Positions 11,964-26,290 of a stretch of DNA of 64,000 bases are shown here, one piece after another. The stretch's first letter is position 1. Every line of letters begins with the position of its first letter. A program made the position numbers and the translations under genes. The notes under the pieces were generated by a model. The model saw only the letters and a program-made list of their open reading frames with translations, did not search any database and was not told the origin of the DNA. The DNA is from Anticarsia gemmatalis (Eukaryota > Arthropoda > Insecta > Lepidoptera > Erebidae): contig NC_134754.1 in the NCBI RefSeq assembly GCF_050436995.1, positions 5,945,001 through 6,009,000 of the forward strand, written 5' to 3'.

Positions 11964-14900
11964 ATGCCTAGAGGACGACGTGCGAACATCGGCCGCCGCA
12001 CAAGACATGCAAGCCAGCAACAAGTGTATTCACAGAACTTAAGCGAAGTAAGACAAAATATAATAAGAGAAAATGCCCGATTAAGACAGCGCGTGAGCAC
12101 ACGAAGATCATTGGCATCATACAATCGCTTGGCATTCCAATATGATCCCACTGCGAACTACAGTAATGATGAAAATTTAGATATTGGACCAATGACGACT
12201 GTATGCCGATATTGTAATGCGTTAAAGTTTAAAAGAGAAACGGCTGGATTGTGTTGCGCAAGTGGAAAAGTCAAACTGGATCCATTACTTACACCACCAC
12301 AGCCACTGAAACAATTGTTCGATGGAAGTGATCACGATTCCTACCATTTTCTTCAACACATCCTTGAATACAATAACTGCTTTCGCATGACTTCCTTTGG
12401 AGCTAATATCATTCGAGAAGGCGGCTTTATGCCGACTTGCAAGGTAAAAGATACAACACACAGAACCAATCACTCACACTAACAAAATGAATTGCAACAA
12501 TAAAAACTACATATACACCAAACACTACACCATCACACGATCAGAAGTTACACCGTATTCTTCAACAAATGATTGTTTGCAATTACAGATACAAGGACAA
12601 ATATATCATTTGCATGGTTCAATGGTGCCATCACCGGATGAGCCGCATCAATTTCTGCAAATATATTTTATTTCGTCGATGGTGGATCAGCTGAATGTGC
12701 GTTGCAATATACAGGGAACACAACAGTTAAAGAGACGAATTATAGAACAGTTGCAAGCATTTTTTCACGCTAATAACGCTGTGGTTAATATGTTCAAAAC
12801 AGCATTGGAACAAATGCCATCGGATACGCACAAATTTGTCATAAGAGCGGATTGTACCCCAACAGGTGAACACGTGCGAAGATTCAATGCACCCACCGTT
12901 AATGATGTTGCTGCAATTATTGTTGGCGATCCAACTAAATCGCGAGACATTGTCGTTCAGCGAAGAAGCAATATCATGCATCGTGTAAACGAGACACATC
13001 GTTTGTACGATGCGTTACAATATCCAATCATTTATTGGCAAGGGCAAGACGGATACGACATCACGTTGAAGATGGTCGATCCAATTACAGGTAAAATATT
13101 CACACACTAATTATATTGCTATTATTGGTTTCTATTAACAATTCATTTAATTTTGCATTTTCAGGTGTATCAACGAATAAAAATCTAAGCGCAATGAATT
13201 ACTATGCGTATCGTTTGATGATTCGTACACATGAGGAGAATGTCATTCTGAAGTGCCGTCGGCTATTCCAGCAATTCGCTGTCGACATGTATGTCAAAGT
13301 CGAGACCGAACGTTTAGCGTTCATCCGATACAATCAGGCAAAGCTACGATCTGAGGACTATATACACTTGCGTGATGCTATTCATTCAGATGGCGATGTT
13401 CAGAATGTTGGACGTCTGACGATTCTTCCATCATCATATATCGGAAGCCCACGCCACATGCACGAATACGCTCAAGACGCTATGACGTACGTGCGAAATT
13501 ATGGAACTCCGGATTTGTTTATTACGTTCACTTGCAATCCGAAGTGGATGGAAATTGAACGTGAGATGGAACCGGGACAAAAACCGCAAGATCGCCATGA
13601 CATAATCGCCAGAGTATTTCAGCAAAAACTCAAGGTTATGATGGATGTGCTTACTAAGTATCGAGTTTTTGGTGACACACGTTGTTATATGTACTCGGTG
13701 GAATGGCAGAAGCGTGGACTACCGCATGCTCATATCCTAATTTGGTTGCTGAACAAATTACATTCAAATGAAGTGGATGACATCATATCAGCTGAAATTC
13801 CTGATCCAGTCACTGATCCCCATCTACACGACATTGTGACGACGCAGATGGTGCATGGACCGTGCGGTGCTTTGAATCCATTATCGCCTTGCATGGCTGA
13901 TGGAAAGTGCACAAAACGATATCCGCGACCGTTAGTTGCTGAAACAGTCACAGGGCACGATGGATATCCAGTTTATCGTCGGCGTTCAAAAGAAGATAAT
14001 GGTCGAACTATTAAAGTCAAAGTTCAAAATCAAGAGATTGAGATCGGAAATGAATTCATTGTACCATATTGCCCGCTGCTATCACGAATTTTCGAAACAC
14101 ATGCAAACGTTGAGAGTTGTCATTCGGCCAAATCAATCAAATATTTGTGCAAGTACGTCACAAAAGGCAGCGACATGGCTGTGTTTGGTATTGCGTCGGA
14201 AAATGCGAATGACGAAATCAGCAACTTCCAAATGGGCAGATACGTCAGTACTAATGAAGCACTGTGGCGATTATTGTCATTTCAAATTCATGAAAGATAT
14301 CCCACAGTTGTACATTTAGCAGTGCATTTGGAAAATGGCCAAAGAGTTTACTTCACTGAGGCTAATGCCGCACAACGAGCTGAGAGACCACCATCGACAA
14401 CATTGACTAGCTTCTTTTCAATGTGTGAAACAGATCCATTCGCAGCGACGCTGATGTACGTTGAAATGCCCAAGTATTACACTTGGAATCAATCAACAAA
14501 GAAATTCCAACGTCGCAAACAAGGCACCCCAGTTCCAGATTGGCCACAGGTGTTTTCCTCTGATGCACTAGGTCGTATGTATACTGTTCATCCTAGAAAT
14601 GATGAATGTTTTTATTTGCGACTGCTGTTGGTAAATGTACGTGGACCAAAATCATTTGCGCATTTGAAAACTGTGAATGGCCACCAATGCCAAACATATC
14701 GAGAAGCATGTCAACTATTGGGTTTGCTGGAGAACGATTCTCATTGGGATTTAACACTTGCCGATTCAGTTGTTTCATCAAATGCGTACCAAATACGAAC
14801 GCTGTTCGCAATTATCATCACCACATGTTTTCCTTCACAACCAATGCAGTTATGGAACAAATACAAAGACGACATATGTGAAGATATCTTGCATCGTTTG

Positions 14901-16496
14901 CGCATTCAAACGAATAATCCTGACATGCAAATAACCGATGAAATCTACAATGAAGGATTGATTCTGATTGAGGATCAATGCTTGACTATTGCAAACAAGC
15001 TACTGATTGAAGTAGGAATGATTGCGCCAAATCGATCGATGCACGATGCATTCAACCAAGAATTAAATCGAGAGCTGCAATACAATGTTGATACATTTCA
15101 GGAATTTGTTCAAAATAATGTGCCGTTACTGAATGAACAGCAAAAACAAGTATACGAAACATTAATACAAGCGGTGGACAATAATACTGGTGGTCTATTC
15201 TTCCTGGACGCACCTGGAGGGACAGGGAAAACATTTGTCATTTCATTGATTTTGGCCACTATTCGATCAAGATGTGACATAGCTTTGGCGTTAGCATCAT
15301 CTGGAATTGCGGCGACTCTTCTAGATGGCGGTCGTACTGCACATTCTGCGCTTAAGTTGCCACTCAATTTAAACACAATTGATACTCCAACATGCAATAT
15401 TTCCCGATCCAGTGCAATGGCAAAATTGTTGATGCAATGCAAGCTCATTGTTTGGGATGAGTGCACAATGGCACATAAGAAATCACTTGAAGCACTTAAC
15501 TTGACACTGAAGGATCTTCGGCGAAATAACAACATCTTTGGCGGCTTGATGATATTGTTGGCAGGCGATTTCAGGCAGACTTTGCCAGTAATTCCCCGTG
15601 GAACGCCTGCAGATGAATTGAATGCTTGCCTGAAGGCATCACCTTTATGGAATAACGTAAAAACATTATCGCTAACCATTAATATGAGAGTTCAACTTCA
15701 AAATGATCAAAGTGCTGCACAATTTTCCAAACAATTGTTAGCTGTTGGAAATGGAAAAGTCCCAGTTGATGCGACATCTGGATTAATTACTCTTACCAAC
15801 GACTTTTGTCGATTTGTAGACTCTCAATTAGCTCTTATTGAAAATGTTTTTCCAAACATTAGTGAGAATTATCAGAATTATGCTTGGTTAAGTGAACGAG
15901 CAATTCTTGCCGCAAAGAATAATGATGTACACGCACTGAATTTCACCATTCAATCAAAAATAGCAGGCGATTTGGTGACATACAAATCCGTTGATTCTAT
16001 AACAAATCTCGATGAAGTAGTAAATTATCCGACGGAGTTTTTGAACTCTCTGGAGTTACCAGGATTTCCACCACATAACTTGCAACTCAAAGTTGGTACA
16101 GTTATTATGATATTGCGTAATTTGAATCCACCGCGACTTTGCAACGGTACTCGACTTGCGGTAAAAAGACTTATGTCGAATTTGATTGAGGCAACCATCA
16201 TTAACGGAAAGTACGCAGGTGAAAATGTATGTATTCCTCGAATACCAATGATTCCGACCGATCTTCCGTTTGACTTCAAACGATTACAATTTCCAGTTCG
16301 CCTTGCGTTCGCAATGACAATTAACAAGTCGCAAGGCCAATCGCTTAGTGTTTGCGGGATAAATTTAGAGAATCATTGTTTTTCACATGGACAGTTATAC
16401 GTTGCGTGTTCACGAGTTGGTAAACCATCCGCTTTGTTTGTGTTAACGTCAGACCAAAAAACAAAAAATGTGGTTTACCAAAGAGCACTTCAATGA
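11964..16496 (+). CDS. Helitron Rep/helicase transposase, intact with two introns
   Basis: Exons are 11964-12443, 12589-13090 and 13165-16496. Joined, they give 4314 nt and 1437 residues without stop or frameshift. Introns of 145 and 74 nt start GTAAAA and end CAG. They remove the stops that break the raw frame and restore the family's sequence across each junction. The N-terminus is basic and carries a cysteine cluster (C81, C84, C97, C98). The rolling-circle Rep domain has the HUH metal site as H515-A516-H517 in GLPHAHILIW, and both tyrosines Y654 and Y658 in YLCKYVTKG. The Pif1-type SF1 helicase has Walker A GGTGKT near 1012, Walker B VWDECTMAH, and the late motifs MTINKSQGQS and YVACSRVGKP. 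It would nick, transfer and unwind Helitron DNA. No extra endonuclease or OTU domain is seen. Confidence 0.95.
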
Positions 16497-16730
16497 ATCT
16501 TCGAATAATTTGCGGACACGTATAACGCTTCGATTCAGTATTTACTTTGGATTCACTTTCATATACTTAGAGAAGTTCAACTAAATGACACTTCATTTTT
16601 GTATTCAAAATGAATTCATTACTGTTGTGAAATGCAATATTTTTTTCCTTTTCAAATATAAAACATAAAAAAATGTTTCTTCATCTCTTAATCACAAAAC
16701 GAAATGTTACATAAAACGAAGCCATTTGGT

Positions 16731-16748
16731 GGCGAAACGGAGTTCGCC
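16731..16748 (+). terminator. Helitron 3' terminal hairpin
   Basis: GGCGAA, a six-base loop, then TTCGCC: a perfect 6-bp stem ending 11 bases before the CTAG end. In Helitrons such a hairpin signals the end of strand transfer. Confidence 0.9.
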
Positions 16749-16759
16749 GGGTTTGCTAG

Positions 16760-19700
16760 TACCCATATAAAAAAGTACATTAACATTGATCTAGTGTCTA
16801 TCATTAAGCGAAAAATCCTCTATCTGAAGTCCCGAGTAGCGCTCATTTACTTACTTAGTATTAAATAAAGATAATGACTTTCAAATAATTGTCTGCAGGT
16901 GCAGTACAGTGGCAATAAGCGATCTCACATGAGATTGAGCGCTCAGCCAGCATGTCTTCACGAATCAGCCAATTCGATCTCGCTTCCGCGAAGAGCGGCA
17001 GCCACTATTCCAAACCAGTCAAACGCACGACAAGTGCACAAAGGGCGTCGGAACGTGGCATTGTAAAGTGGCTTTAAGTAGGCACAACTTCCTCCTCGAG
17101 CAGTGTCGATACCTACGGGACGGAGCGGAGGTCGACACTCACAGAATCTACGATTCACTTATGCAGGCAGGAAACTTGGCTGCGAGGAAAACTCGTGAAA
17201 CGCTCAACACCGGATGGTTTTGTTTTAACATTCACTCAATTCCGTCGTTATCGTGTCGCTTCATCTATTGCTTTGCATACTTAACTCAGCACTCTTGAAG
17301 TAACATAAAATTACCATATATTATATACATGTATACAGCTTATTTATTTCTGATATAACGATTATATAGCGTAAAAGCTATTTGAAAATTTAACTTAAAA
17401 AATTACGACCCAAATACTTTACTTCATTACAACATTTAGATCTATTTGTAATCTCACCAGTAAGCGATAATTTATTTTGGACATCTAAGTAATAAGGTTT
17501 GTGCTGAAGTCTTACTAACTATCAATAATCGCCCATAAAACATTTTCTTTCACAAATCATTACCCAATTTTGTACCAGTTATTTTAAAACTATAACATGC
17601 ACTAGATGTTGTTGAAAGTTACTTTTTAATGTTTAAATAGGTTCTAATTTTAATAAACTATAATAGTTATAGGAATATAAATTTTAAAGCCAATGAAACT
17701 ACAAAATTAGCTGATCTCAGTGCAGCTGGCCGGCTTCACTAATTTAACTCGGTTAGCTAATTTATCCGCTATTTAGTCGACGGTAAACGTGAGATCCATA
17801 TCGCGTATTCTGCAGTTTAAGTTGGCTTTGGAGGCGCGCATCGAATTCGCGGCAGGCGGGCCACTCGGATTACATACACGAACTACAATTTACCTAGTTC
17901 AGTTAATTATTTACCTTACAAAGATTATCAATTTTGTTAACACCGACATGATACTAACTTTGAATGAATTTGGGGTACATATTATTTTATGTGTTAAACT
18001 ACATACAGAAACTATACTAGCACATCTCATGGGAAGCTACGCTGTGTCTAACTACGGTTGCATACGGATTTTTTTATTTCCCCCACGACACTATCAGAAA
18101 TAGCGATGACCAGAAGAACTAAGACCGATTCTTTAGTCTCTGAACCATGTAATTAAATGACGGATAGTAAAACTACTACAATGCGAATTTTAATATAAAT
18201 GCAAATAATATAATATATTCTTATTAATCAAGACTGGCCGTGGCCATAACTCTATTCAAAATTCATAGATATGCTGCAACCATAAGAGGAAGTCACGGGT
18301 GTAATCGTTGCCATCTCACCAGGCCGTTGTGGTGCTGGTTGCGAGAACATTTAAATTATCGTGAAGTTAGATCCGCGCGCCCATAATCACACCGTTCATT
18401 TGTAAACTAGCCAGCTAACAGTACAGTGCGGCCAACGAAAGTATCGCCATCAGATACCGAGGGACGTTCAAGTTCAATATTATTCAGAACTGAGAAAAAC
18501 AATCGTGGCTCGTTAAATTGCGATAGCGAGTACGCGATTGTCCGCATCGAGTTCCTTACCTTATACTCCTATCTATTGAATTCTCTACACAGTGAAATAT
18601 ACGCGACAGCGAATTCATATAATACAACATTTTAATGTGAACTAACTGCACAACATACACTCGTGTAGACACACGTTGGAAGCACATAATGGAACAATCA
18701 AGAGACGTAAAATGCACGCCAGAAAGTACCGACCTAATTTCAATTGGAGTTAAAACAACTACTAAGAAGACCTCTAGCGTCAACGTATCAATCCTAAAGG
18801 TTGATAGGCCATGGCGATCAAACCATGCTAATGAGGCCGGCCGGTTAAAAGGGACAATTGCCTGGCAGCAACTGTGAAGCTCTCTATCCTTTAGTCATTT
18901 AAAGGCTGTATTTCTTACGCTCCTACGTAGAAGGGAATAAGAATGTTGTTAGACGTTGATTAATCACTTTCTAACTTGGAACACGGTTAAGAAATTGTGC
19001 TACTGTGTTCTGAATATAAATTGAAAATGCAAATGCCTAAAGAGCAAAAAAAGTATCATTGCAATATTACATGAAGTGACGCAAACACGAATGAATGAAG
19101 ATACAGTTCGTATGGCGCTTACGCCAATTTCCTGCTTATAAACTTTAAACAAACGAACGGGTCGGTGTCGTGAATGTCTTGAAGTTACGCAAAGCAATTA
19201 GTACGACATTTGGCGCCGACCGACAATGACTGCGATTGAACTGAATGTTAATTCATAGGTAAGCATCGCCTAGATATTCCAATCTATAGCATTTTATTGT
19301 AAAAGTTTATAAGTTTAGGTTTATTTTACCAATTATGACGTAGCAGTGAATCACACACTCATCCCGGTCATCATTCAACGTGCCGTGAAAACAATACGAC
19401 ATACATAAGTGTCGCAACAACACTACCTGCAGAAAATGTAAGATAAAATGCAACAAACCATTGAAAGATAATACAAAGTCATCGATCCGATAAATCTATT
19501 GCTACCACTATCTAGGCAGAGCATACAAATACGAAATTGATTGCTTCGTGTGGCGAGTGACATTTCAGTATCTGTGAAGAGGCGAATGCGAGGTGTGTGC
19601 GGGGAGTGGGGGCGGTCTTCACACTGACATTTGAATAGGTCTGTCTCGGCATGTACCGGCACCCAGCGACGGCCAACGAGAGGCGACAATGTTCAACGAA

Positions 19701-20324
19701 CACAGAACAACATTCCCATTGAAAAAGAAAATTTACTTTTATTTAGCGCTTCACAACAATGGACCTTATTCTTGCGGATTTCGTTGGTTGAAGTTCAATA
19801 ATTTCTTTATTTTACAGATTTGCACAATTAAAGCTTGCTGTCTATCTGAAACTATGAAGCTGACAGCACGAATTGATTATTTTTTTTACAATGATACAGC
19901 GCACTGATCTTTGTTATAAAATAAGTTATAAGCTAGTACCTAAACAGGTAAAATAATAATTCATGTTACAGAGTGTACAGGGTAACTCTCCCAAAACCAA
20001 TATTTGGCGACGGTGCTAGAGATACCGAACATGAAAGGCGCATTAAAAAAATGGGGAAAAATACATTTTTCAGTTTCTTAAAGCCGTCGGTCCTGCGCCT
20101 GACCTCTCACTGGTCGTGTCGGTTATCCGTCCCACCAAACTATGAGAGTGATGGAATAGAGAGTGTACCTGTGTATTGTGCACACACTTGGACACTATAA
20201 ACAAAGTCCTGCACAGATGGCCAGTTTCAATGAAACTGACCGCCGTAGCCGTATATCGACTAGGAGGACATTATATACGTTTGTCGATGACAATGCCAAG
20301 ATGGAGTTCAAAATATAGGTAATA
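16760..20324. other. Noncoding, nothing recognised
   Basis: AT-rich with a GC-richer pocket at about 16920-17150. Short open frames on both strands have no recognisable content. Confidence 0.5.
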
Positions 20325-20532
20325 TCTTTATATATATAATTCTTCTGTAAGTGTGTATGTCACTGAACTTCTCTTAAACGACTGGACCGATTTTGATGAA
20401 ATTTTTTGTGTGTGTTCAAGGGGATCTGAGAATGGTTTAGATTCACAATTTTGTCCGCTGGACAATGTTTTTTAAATTATGTTTTACAAATTAAAGACGT
20501 GTGGACAGGACAACGTCTGTCGGGTCCGCTAG
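20325..20532 (+). mobile_element. Non-autonomous Helitron, 208 bp
   Basis: It starts TC after A (20324) and ends CTAG (20529-20532) before T. A short GACAG/CTGTC stem lies near the 3' end, before GGGTCCGCTAG. The inner text GGACCGATTTTGATGAAATT is typical of a widespread lepidopteran Helitron family, distinct from both other Helitrons in the window. No coding capacity. Confidence 0.8.
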
Positions 20533-23500
20533 TATAAATATATGATCGGAAACTGCAATGTCCATGATTCATAACATGTACGAGAGTTCACACAGAGAAA
20601 CATCCCAAACAATAAATGCGTCATAACGCTTCTGCATTAGATTATCTGAACGCGATACGTGTTCTGAAATAATGTTATAGCTGTACGTCTCCGCTTCGGG
20701 AAACGTGCTGCTAAAATATACTGAAATAATATTACGTAACGTTCCTCATGAAGTATCGTTTTAAAAGCAAAATAACAAAGTCGTTTAGCACACTCGCTTC
20801 CTATTCTTCATATCTATAACTTGTTAAAGGTAAAGATAATGCAAAAGTAATTGAAAAACGTTATCCTCGCATTATATTTGGTACAATGACCTATGTAAAT
20901 TAAGTAGCAGAACTATCGTCTCTACTCACTCGCAGTTTCAGGAATCCTCGGTGGCTATGTGAGAACTTCGCTAAACAAAGTTTCCTGCGAATTGTTCGTA
21001 TATATTTGTATAAGAAATGAGGAGCAAAGCAGGAAACGTAAACTTATTTTTTATCTGGATACAGGTGTATATATCTTGGCAGTGAAAAAAAATCTAGCAT
21101 ACTTGGAAAAGACATAAAAACACTGTCTGCATCACTTTTCCAAGTAAATGAGGAGATAAGTTAGTAAAAGGGGGTTATTACCTGACAACTCGAATACAAA
21201 GTGGGCGTTCATTAATGCAAACTGCATTTGACGCTTGAAAAATAGTTATGTTGGCACTAGTTTTTCAGGTGATAACAAACAATTTCGTTTAACTGCATTC
21301 GTAAACAATACACTGAGCGATTCGAATGCTGTTGTATTCAATGTTGTTTTTCTGTGTTGGGAGATGTAGGTACATTCGTGTTAAACCTAGATGTAGGTTT
21401 TATAAAGTATATCTTAACATTTTAAAGACGCATTTGGTATGTCAAACGAGTGTAGGCTCGTGTCAGTAATGACAGGTGTTAAACATGATGGATACGCGTA
21501 TGTCACGAGATGTTCACCACATGTTAACACCTCGCGTTCGTTGCATAAAAAGCTTATCAAAAGAAATTAATGAAAAACTAATATCGGTATGCACGCGTTC
21601 AATATGCCAGTAAGATTATATTGAGTCACGTGTCTCTTAAAAAACGATGCTCAGTACTCAAGTTCCATGTACAAGTGATGCTTGATCTCTACGCTTAATA
21701 CATGACTATTTCAACTACCTTGCACGAAGTTTATGAACAAAAGATATTTCGAATTTGAATATGAATTTTATTAAGAGTCGGTTAAAAATAAAGAGCAGAG
21801 AAAAAATCTCTAGCTGATGATAGTTCAGATCATAATACAATTCTAAATTATCTAACAAGCTGTCAAGGTAACTAACCATAAACAATCTTCCCATCATCAA
21901 ATCATAAAAAAACGTCAGTTAAATAATTATGGTGACGTTAGATCAGATCCACATTTGTCATAAATGCAAGCGACTAATTCGTCCCAGTTACGGAAGCGTA
22001 TCGGCAATAAACATGCAAATAGCGATACACAAGTTCCACCCGCGGGGCCGCCAGGGCTGGCGAGCTGGAGAGGCCAGGGGGTCGCATTCACCACCTGCAC
22101 CGCTAATTGCCGCGCCTCCTAGCTGTAAACAGTTACACCCCGCTCACAATGACCGCGTGCATTCCCTACAATAGTAACACACGCTATTAAACTTGTAGCT
22201 TTGTAACTACTCGTACTGTTTTATAGTATTTTTGTTTGTTTTCCTATGTAAAAATACTGCTATTAGTGCTTTAGTTGCTAGTTCATTTTTTTCTGCTGAA
22301 CAGATTAAAAGGACATTTACACATTTTAAAATATTTACATATATATGTAATCCGCAAGACCGAAAACTCAACAGACGTATTGATAGAGCAATGTCGATTG
22401 TCTTACTAAAATATATGTATAAAAACCTGTATATTTACACACTCTTATTTGGCAGATGTATTAAATTTGAGATATAAGACCCGTATGATAGTCAATAGAT
22501 ATAATAGAACCTTTGAGTGCCTTGCAGAGATTCAATGGGCAGGCGTGACCTAACGCCGAAAGGCAAATTGCTATTGTTTATAAACAAGTCGCGAACATAT
22601 TGCATGAAACAATACTAGGAAGTTAGAACACATTGTATGAATGCAAGTAAATAGATAAGTTATCGATCATTCATCTATTCTATTACGATTTAAATAAGCT
22701 TTTAACTAGCTAATCAATAACATTCGAGAAAATATATACAAAGTTGATGCAAAAACAAAAGGTGACGACAAAAGTAACTTTGTGGTTTAAATTATTTTCA
22801 TAAGGATTCGATTTTATTGGAGGTTATTCACGAAATATCGATAAATGACGTGACCCAATGTTTATTCTAAAAGCGTCACAACATTAACAGCTATTATAAA
22901 CATGAAAAGTCAATTCTAGGATGTATCAATAGATATAACTTCCGTCACGTCGCGTGAAACGTTTCTTCGTGCGTACCGGTCACGGCGAAGACCTAACATC
23001 TTACATTAATATTGTGTTTCCCAAACAATAGATATAAAGACTGGATGTGACATCATAAACTGCTATAACACAAAAGTATTATAGCACACCGGTCGTTCAA
23101 ATTAAATACCATAACACTTGCTTTTTTGCCTGTATATACGGAAGATACATAATAATATACAAACAAGACTATATTCGACGTTTATATACGATTATACTAA
23201 ACTTATTCGAACTAAAGTTATGAAAAATAAAATTTATAGTAGTCACATAGGTCACCGTTTTAAAAGCTAACGAGGTAGATATTAGAATGGGAGTCAATCT
23301 AAGCAACTGTCAGCATAAACCTCGAGCATACGTGTATTATTATTGAAACACGTCGATTAGAGACTGGCCAATTACCATCCATAAGGTATTGTGGAGAGTT
23401 TAGCACAGCGCTGCAACCAACAATTTCTATGTCGACGGTATTGAGTTACGATGCAGCGAGCTGATGCTTTATTATCCGGTCCATCTCTTCCGCCCTTGTT

Positions 23501-26144
23501 GGTCCGCGATCACTCGTGTCGCCGACATAACGGTCCCGGTCGATACGTCCGCATTATTAATCTTACCATTGTATTAGCCAAGAACATCTCACAACATGTG
23601 CGCATTGATAACAGTAATGGTAATCCCGGTTGTTTAATGCAATCAATAACTTCGATTACCGTTACGTGACACCTACCTTGCCTACAGACTGTCGCCTTTT
23701 AATTTACAACTTTGTTTATTGGTTTAGTGTAGGTACACGCTGACCTACTTTGGGAGGACATAAAGGCGCGAACAAGTGCAAGTGTGTAGTCGGGAACATT
23801 CGTCGCGTGCCCGCCCACCGTCATCATCCAGGCGGCGCGCACTGTTCACCTACCCTCTCTCCAATTATGATAACCATCACTCAAGGCGAGCGGAACGAAA
23901 GGGGGCAGGCACCGGTTAAAACGTAAAATTACACTTAAATTTTTACTCGACGGCGGGCACACAATAAAAAACAAATATTCTCATGGCGAGTATCGACGAA
24001 ACGTGACCGGCCTTCGTCAAAATAGTCGGCCGTTGTCTTATTGGGCGGCGCTTTACATCAGCCCAAGTGCTAAAGTGTAAAACGCTGCAGTGAAATTTAT
24101 AAGCTTCACGTCACGAATATTGAATAATGACTTTACAAATTATCAGCGTCAACGCGTATTAAATTATTTATTATCGCACAGAACTGTCACGTTTCGAAAT
24201 AATTATGTTCACTTTTATTTCTTACGCAACGGAGAAACTCGTGCAAGTTAGGTCTTAAGTAACAAATTGAAACTCGCTAACATACCACGTAATAAGTAAT
24301 TATTTCTGCTCAATATATTCTATCGTTTCCAACGCTAACTAGTGGAGCGCGCGTCAAAATTATAAAATATTAACCTCTCCTTATTTATATGGTGGCTCGT
24401 TAACTTAGATCGCCGAGGGGAGTGTCCATTTATATCTTGTTGTCGAACCATGTGTTTTTACACGAGCAGCGAGTGTTACAACAAATTCAACAAACGACCG
24501 GCCGTCATCTATCAAAAACGCTAACGAGCTGAGATGCCGCGGCCATTTACAATCACTGCGCACTCCAACTCCAATAATATGCGATGATGCTGATGAAATA
24601 ACGAAACCAGCCTCTAATTTAAGCGTTAAAACAACGTCAAAACATTGTTGCTTTGTGCTGCATTTTAATGAAAATTATGGGCCAATCAACTGTACTTAAA
24701 ATATATACTTAGTGTGTATTGAACGTACAAATATGGTTTTGTTTAAAAAAAGTTAAAGTTATCGCAGAGTCTAATAGGAAATTTAAGGTTAAATGCAGCT
24801 CCAACAATGACGAACAACACGCAAATCCTGACAAGTAACTACACAAGTAAATAATGAAATGAATACTGCATCATAATGAATAAAATACATTGTATACAGG
24901 TATTCTTTCAATGTGCTCCTGCTTTCACAAAAGTACAAAGTTTGACAGTCAATTTAAAAATTATACACATGACGGGCATTCATTTCCACTTCCAAAATAA
25001 TTATTGATCCGCAAGTCTATTGAAAAACCCCAACATATGCCCGCATCATTATTTCGACATGAATGGAACTTTCGGTTTTGTAAAGGAAATTAAATTATTT
25101 TGGCGTCTATAAAAGACTCTCGACTTTTTATCGATTATGAGTTTTTTTTAAAATATTAAGTCCACCCTCTTCAATAGTTAATAGTCTTACATTTTGTGCT
25201 TATTTATTTAACGGTGCCATGCACAACCTGACGGTTTTTGGGTGGAGCAATTTTCGATATTCATAAAAAATGACACGGTAACATTTAGTAAGCAAAACCT
25301 GCCCCAATTTTAATTTAATGACTTGCATTCATTTGACCCAACGCGGCTCACGGTGAAACAGAATTTTATACATTACCGACATTAACGACGTTTAACAGCA
25401 TACTGAACTGAATATCTCAACGGTACATAAATTGCTATCCTAAAAACCGATATAATTTCGTTTCTCCTTCAGGCGACTTAAAACTTAAAAAATAAAAGAT
25501 AAATTCAGACAAAACAAAAATACATATTTTAAACTGGTCATATCGCTTATGATATTTATATTATGATTATTTAGAAACTGGCAATTAAGAAATACGTACC
25601 TTACTCTAAGAATTAAGTATCGAATCAACATTGCGAGAAGTATTTAGCGAAATATGTATTACGGGAATTCTATAAATCGAGTGAAGCGACCTGCGGGATA
25701 ATGTAAAAGCCCACAAGCCCCGAAGTCTATTTAGATAGTAACAGAAACAGACCGGCCAAGGAATCCAGTTAGTTAATTACGCTACGACAAGCGAATAGAG
25801 GATATTCTTTCTCATTACCGTAGCGACGGTGGTTTGTTCTCTCATTAAGTGGGGATATGTCAATGGCGGTGTATGTCGCATCGGTGGCCGCTCGTTTGTC
25901 CTGTCGCCGTGTGCACACGACATTTTTCACTGACGTAATAAATAAGCACCAACGCACCTGCTTTTTCGCACACAGTGACAAATAGTTGACGCTACCGAGC
26001 CTTGATTGCATTTTCTTTCTCCTTTTTAATAGCATAATAGAGCGGTAGTAGAGAGACCGATGACAAAGGAAATTTTGTTAGCAGAAGTAAATTGCATGTG
26101 ATTTTTGTAGCAAGCTCAATTATACCTACTTTACTTGTTTATAC
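20533..26144. other. Noncoding, GC pockets, no gene recognised
   Basis: GC-rich pockets lie at 22030-22160 and 23745-23920. In the first, the minus strand has a splice-acceptor-like TGTTTACAG followed by a roughly 44-codon open frame rich in Gly, Pro and Arg. There is no start codon for it and I recognise no family. The rest is AT-rich with no repeats that I can name. Confidence 0.4.
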
Positions 26145-26290
26145 AGGGTGTCCCAGAAATCAAGCTGAAACGGAGTGACGGGATTAATTGTAACCATAAT
26201 GAGAAAAATCTATCCCATGCAGTTTGAAAATTATGGTAATTTAAGAAAAACCTAGATATTTGGTCCGAATCTAGAAGATACGGCTTCCAT
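26145..26290. repeat. Possible repeat fragment starting ACAGGGTGTCCCAG
   Basis: ACAGGGTGTCCCAGAAATC is a phrase often seen at the ends of insect repeats. No matching inverted end is found nearby, so the element type and its right boundary are unknown. Confidence 0.3.

Larger units (their letters stand above)
11432..16759 (+). mobile_element. Autonomous-looking Helitron, 5328 bp
   Basis: The element begins with TC after an A (11431) and ends with CTAG before a T (16760), the classical Helitron insertion between A and T with no target duplication. Eleven bases before the end sits a perfect 6-bp hairpin (16731-16748). The 5' segment, with AAGTCGGGTTTTCCTTCC, is the usual start of a lepidopteran Helitron family. 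The interior carries one complete Rep/helicase gene interrupted only by two short introns. With both ends and the frame intact, this looks like a young and possibly mobilisable copy. Activity itself cannot be judged from sequence. Confidence 0.95.

Noticed and set aside
15110..15679. 189-residue open frame on the minus strand
   Set aside because: It is the antisense shadow of the Helitron helicase domain.
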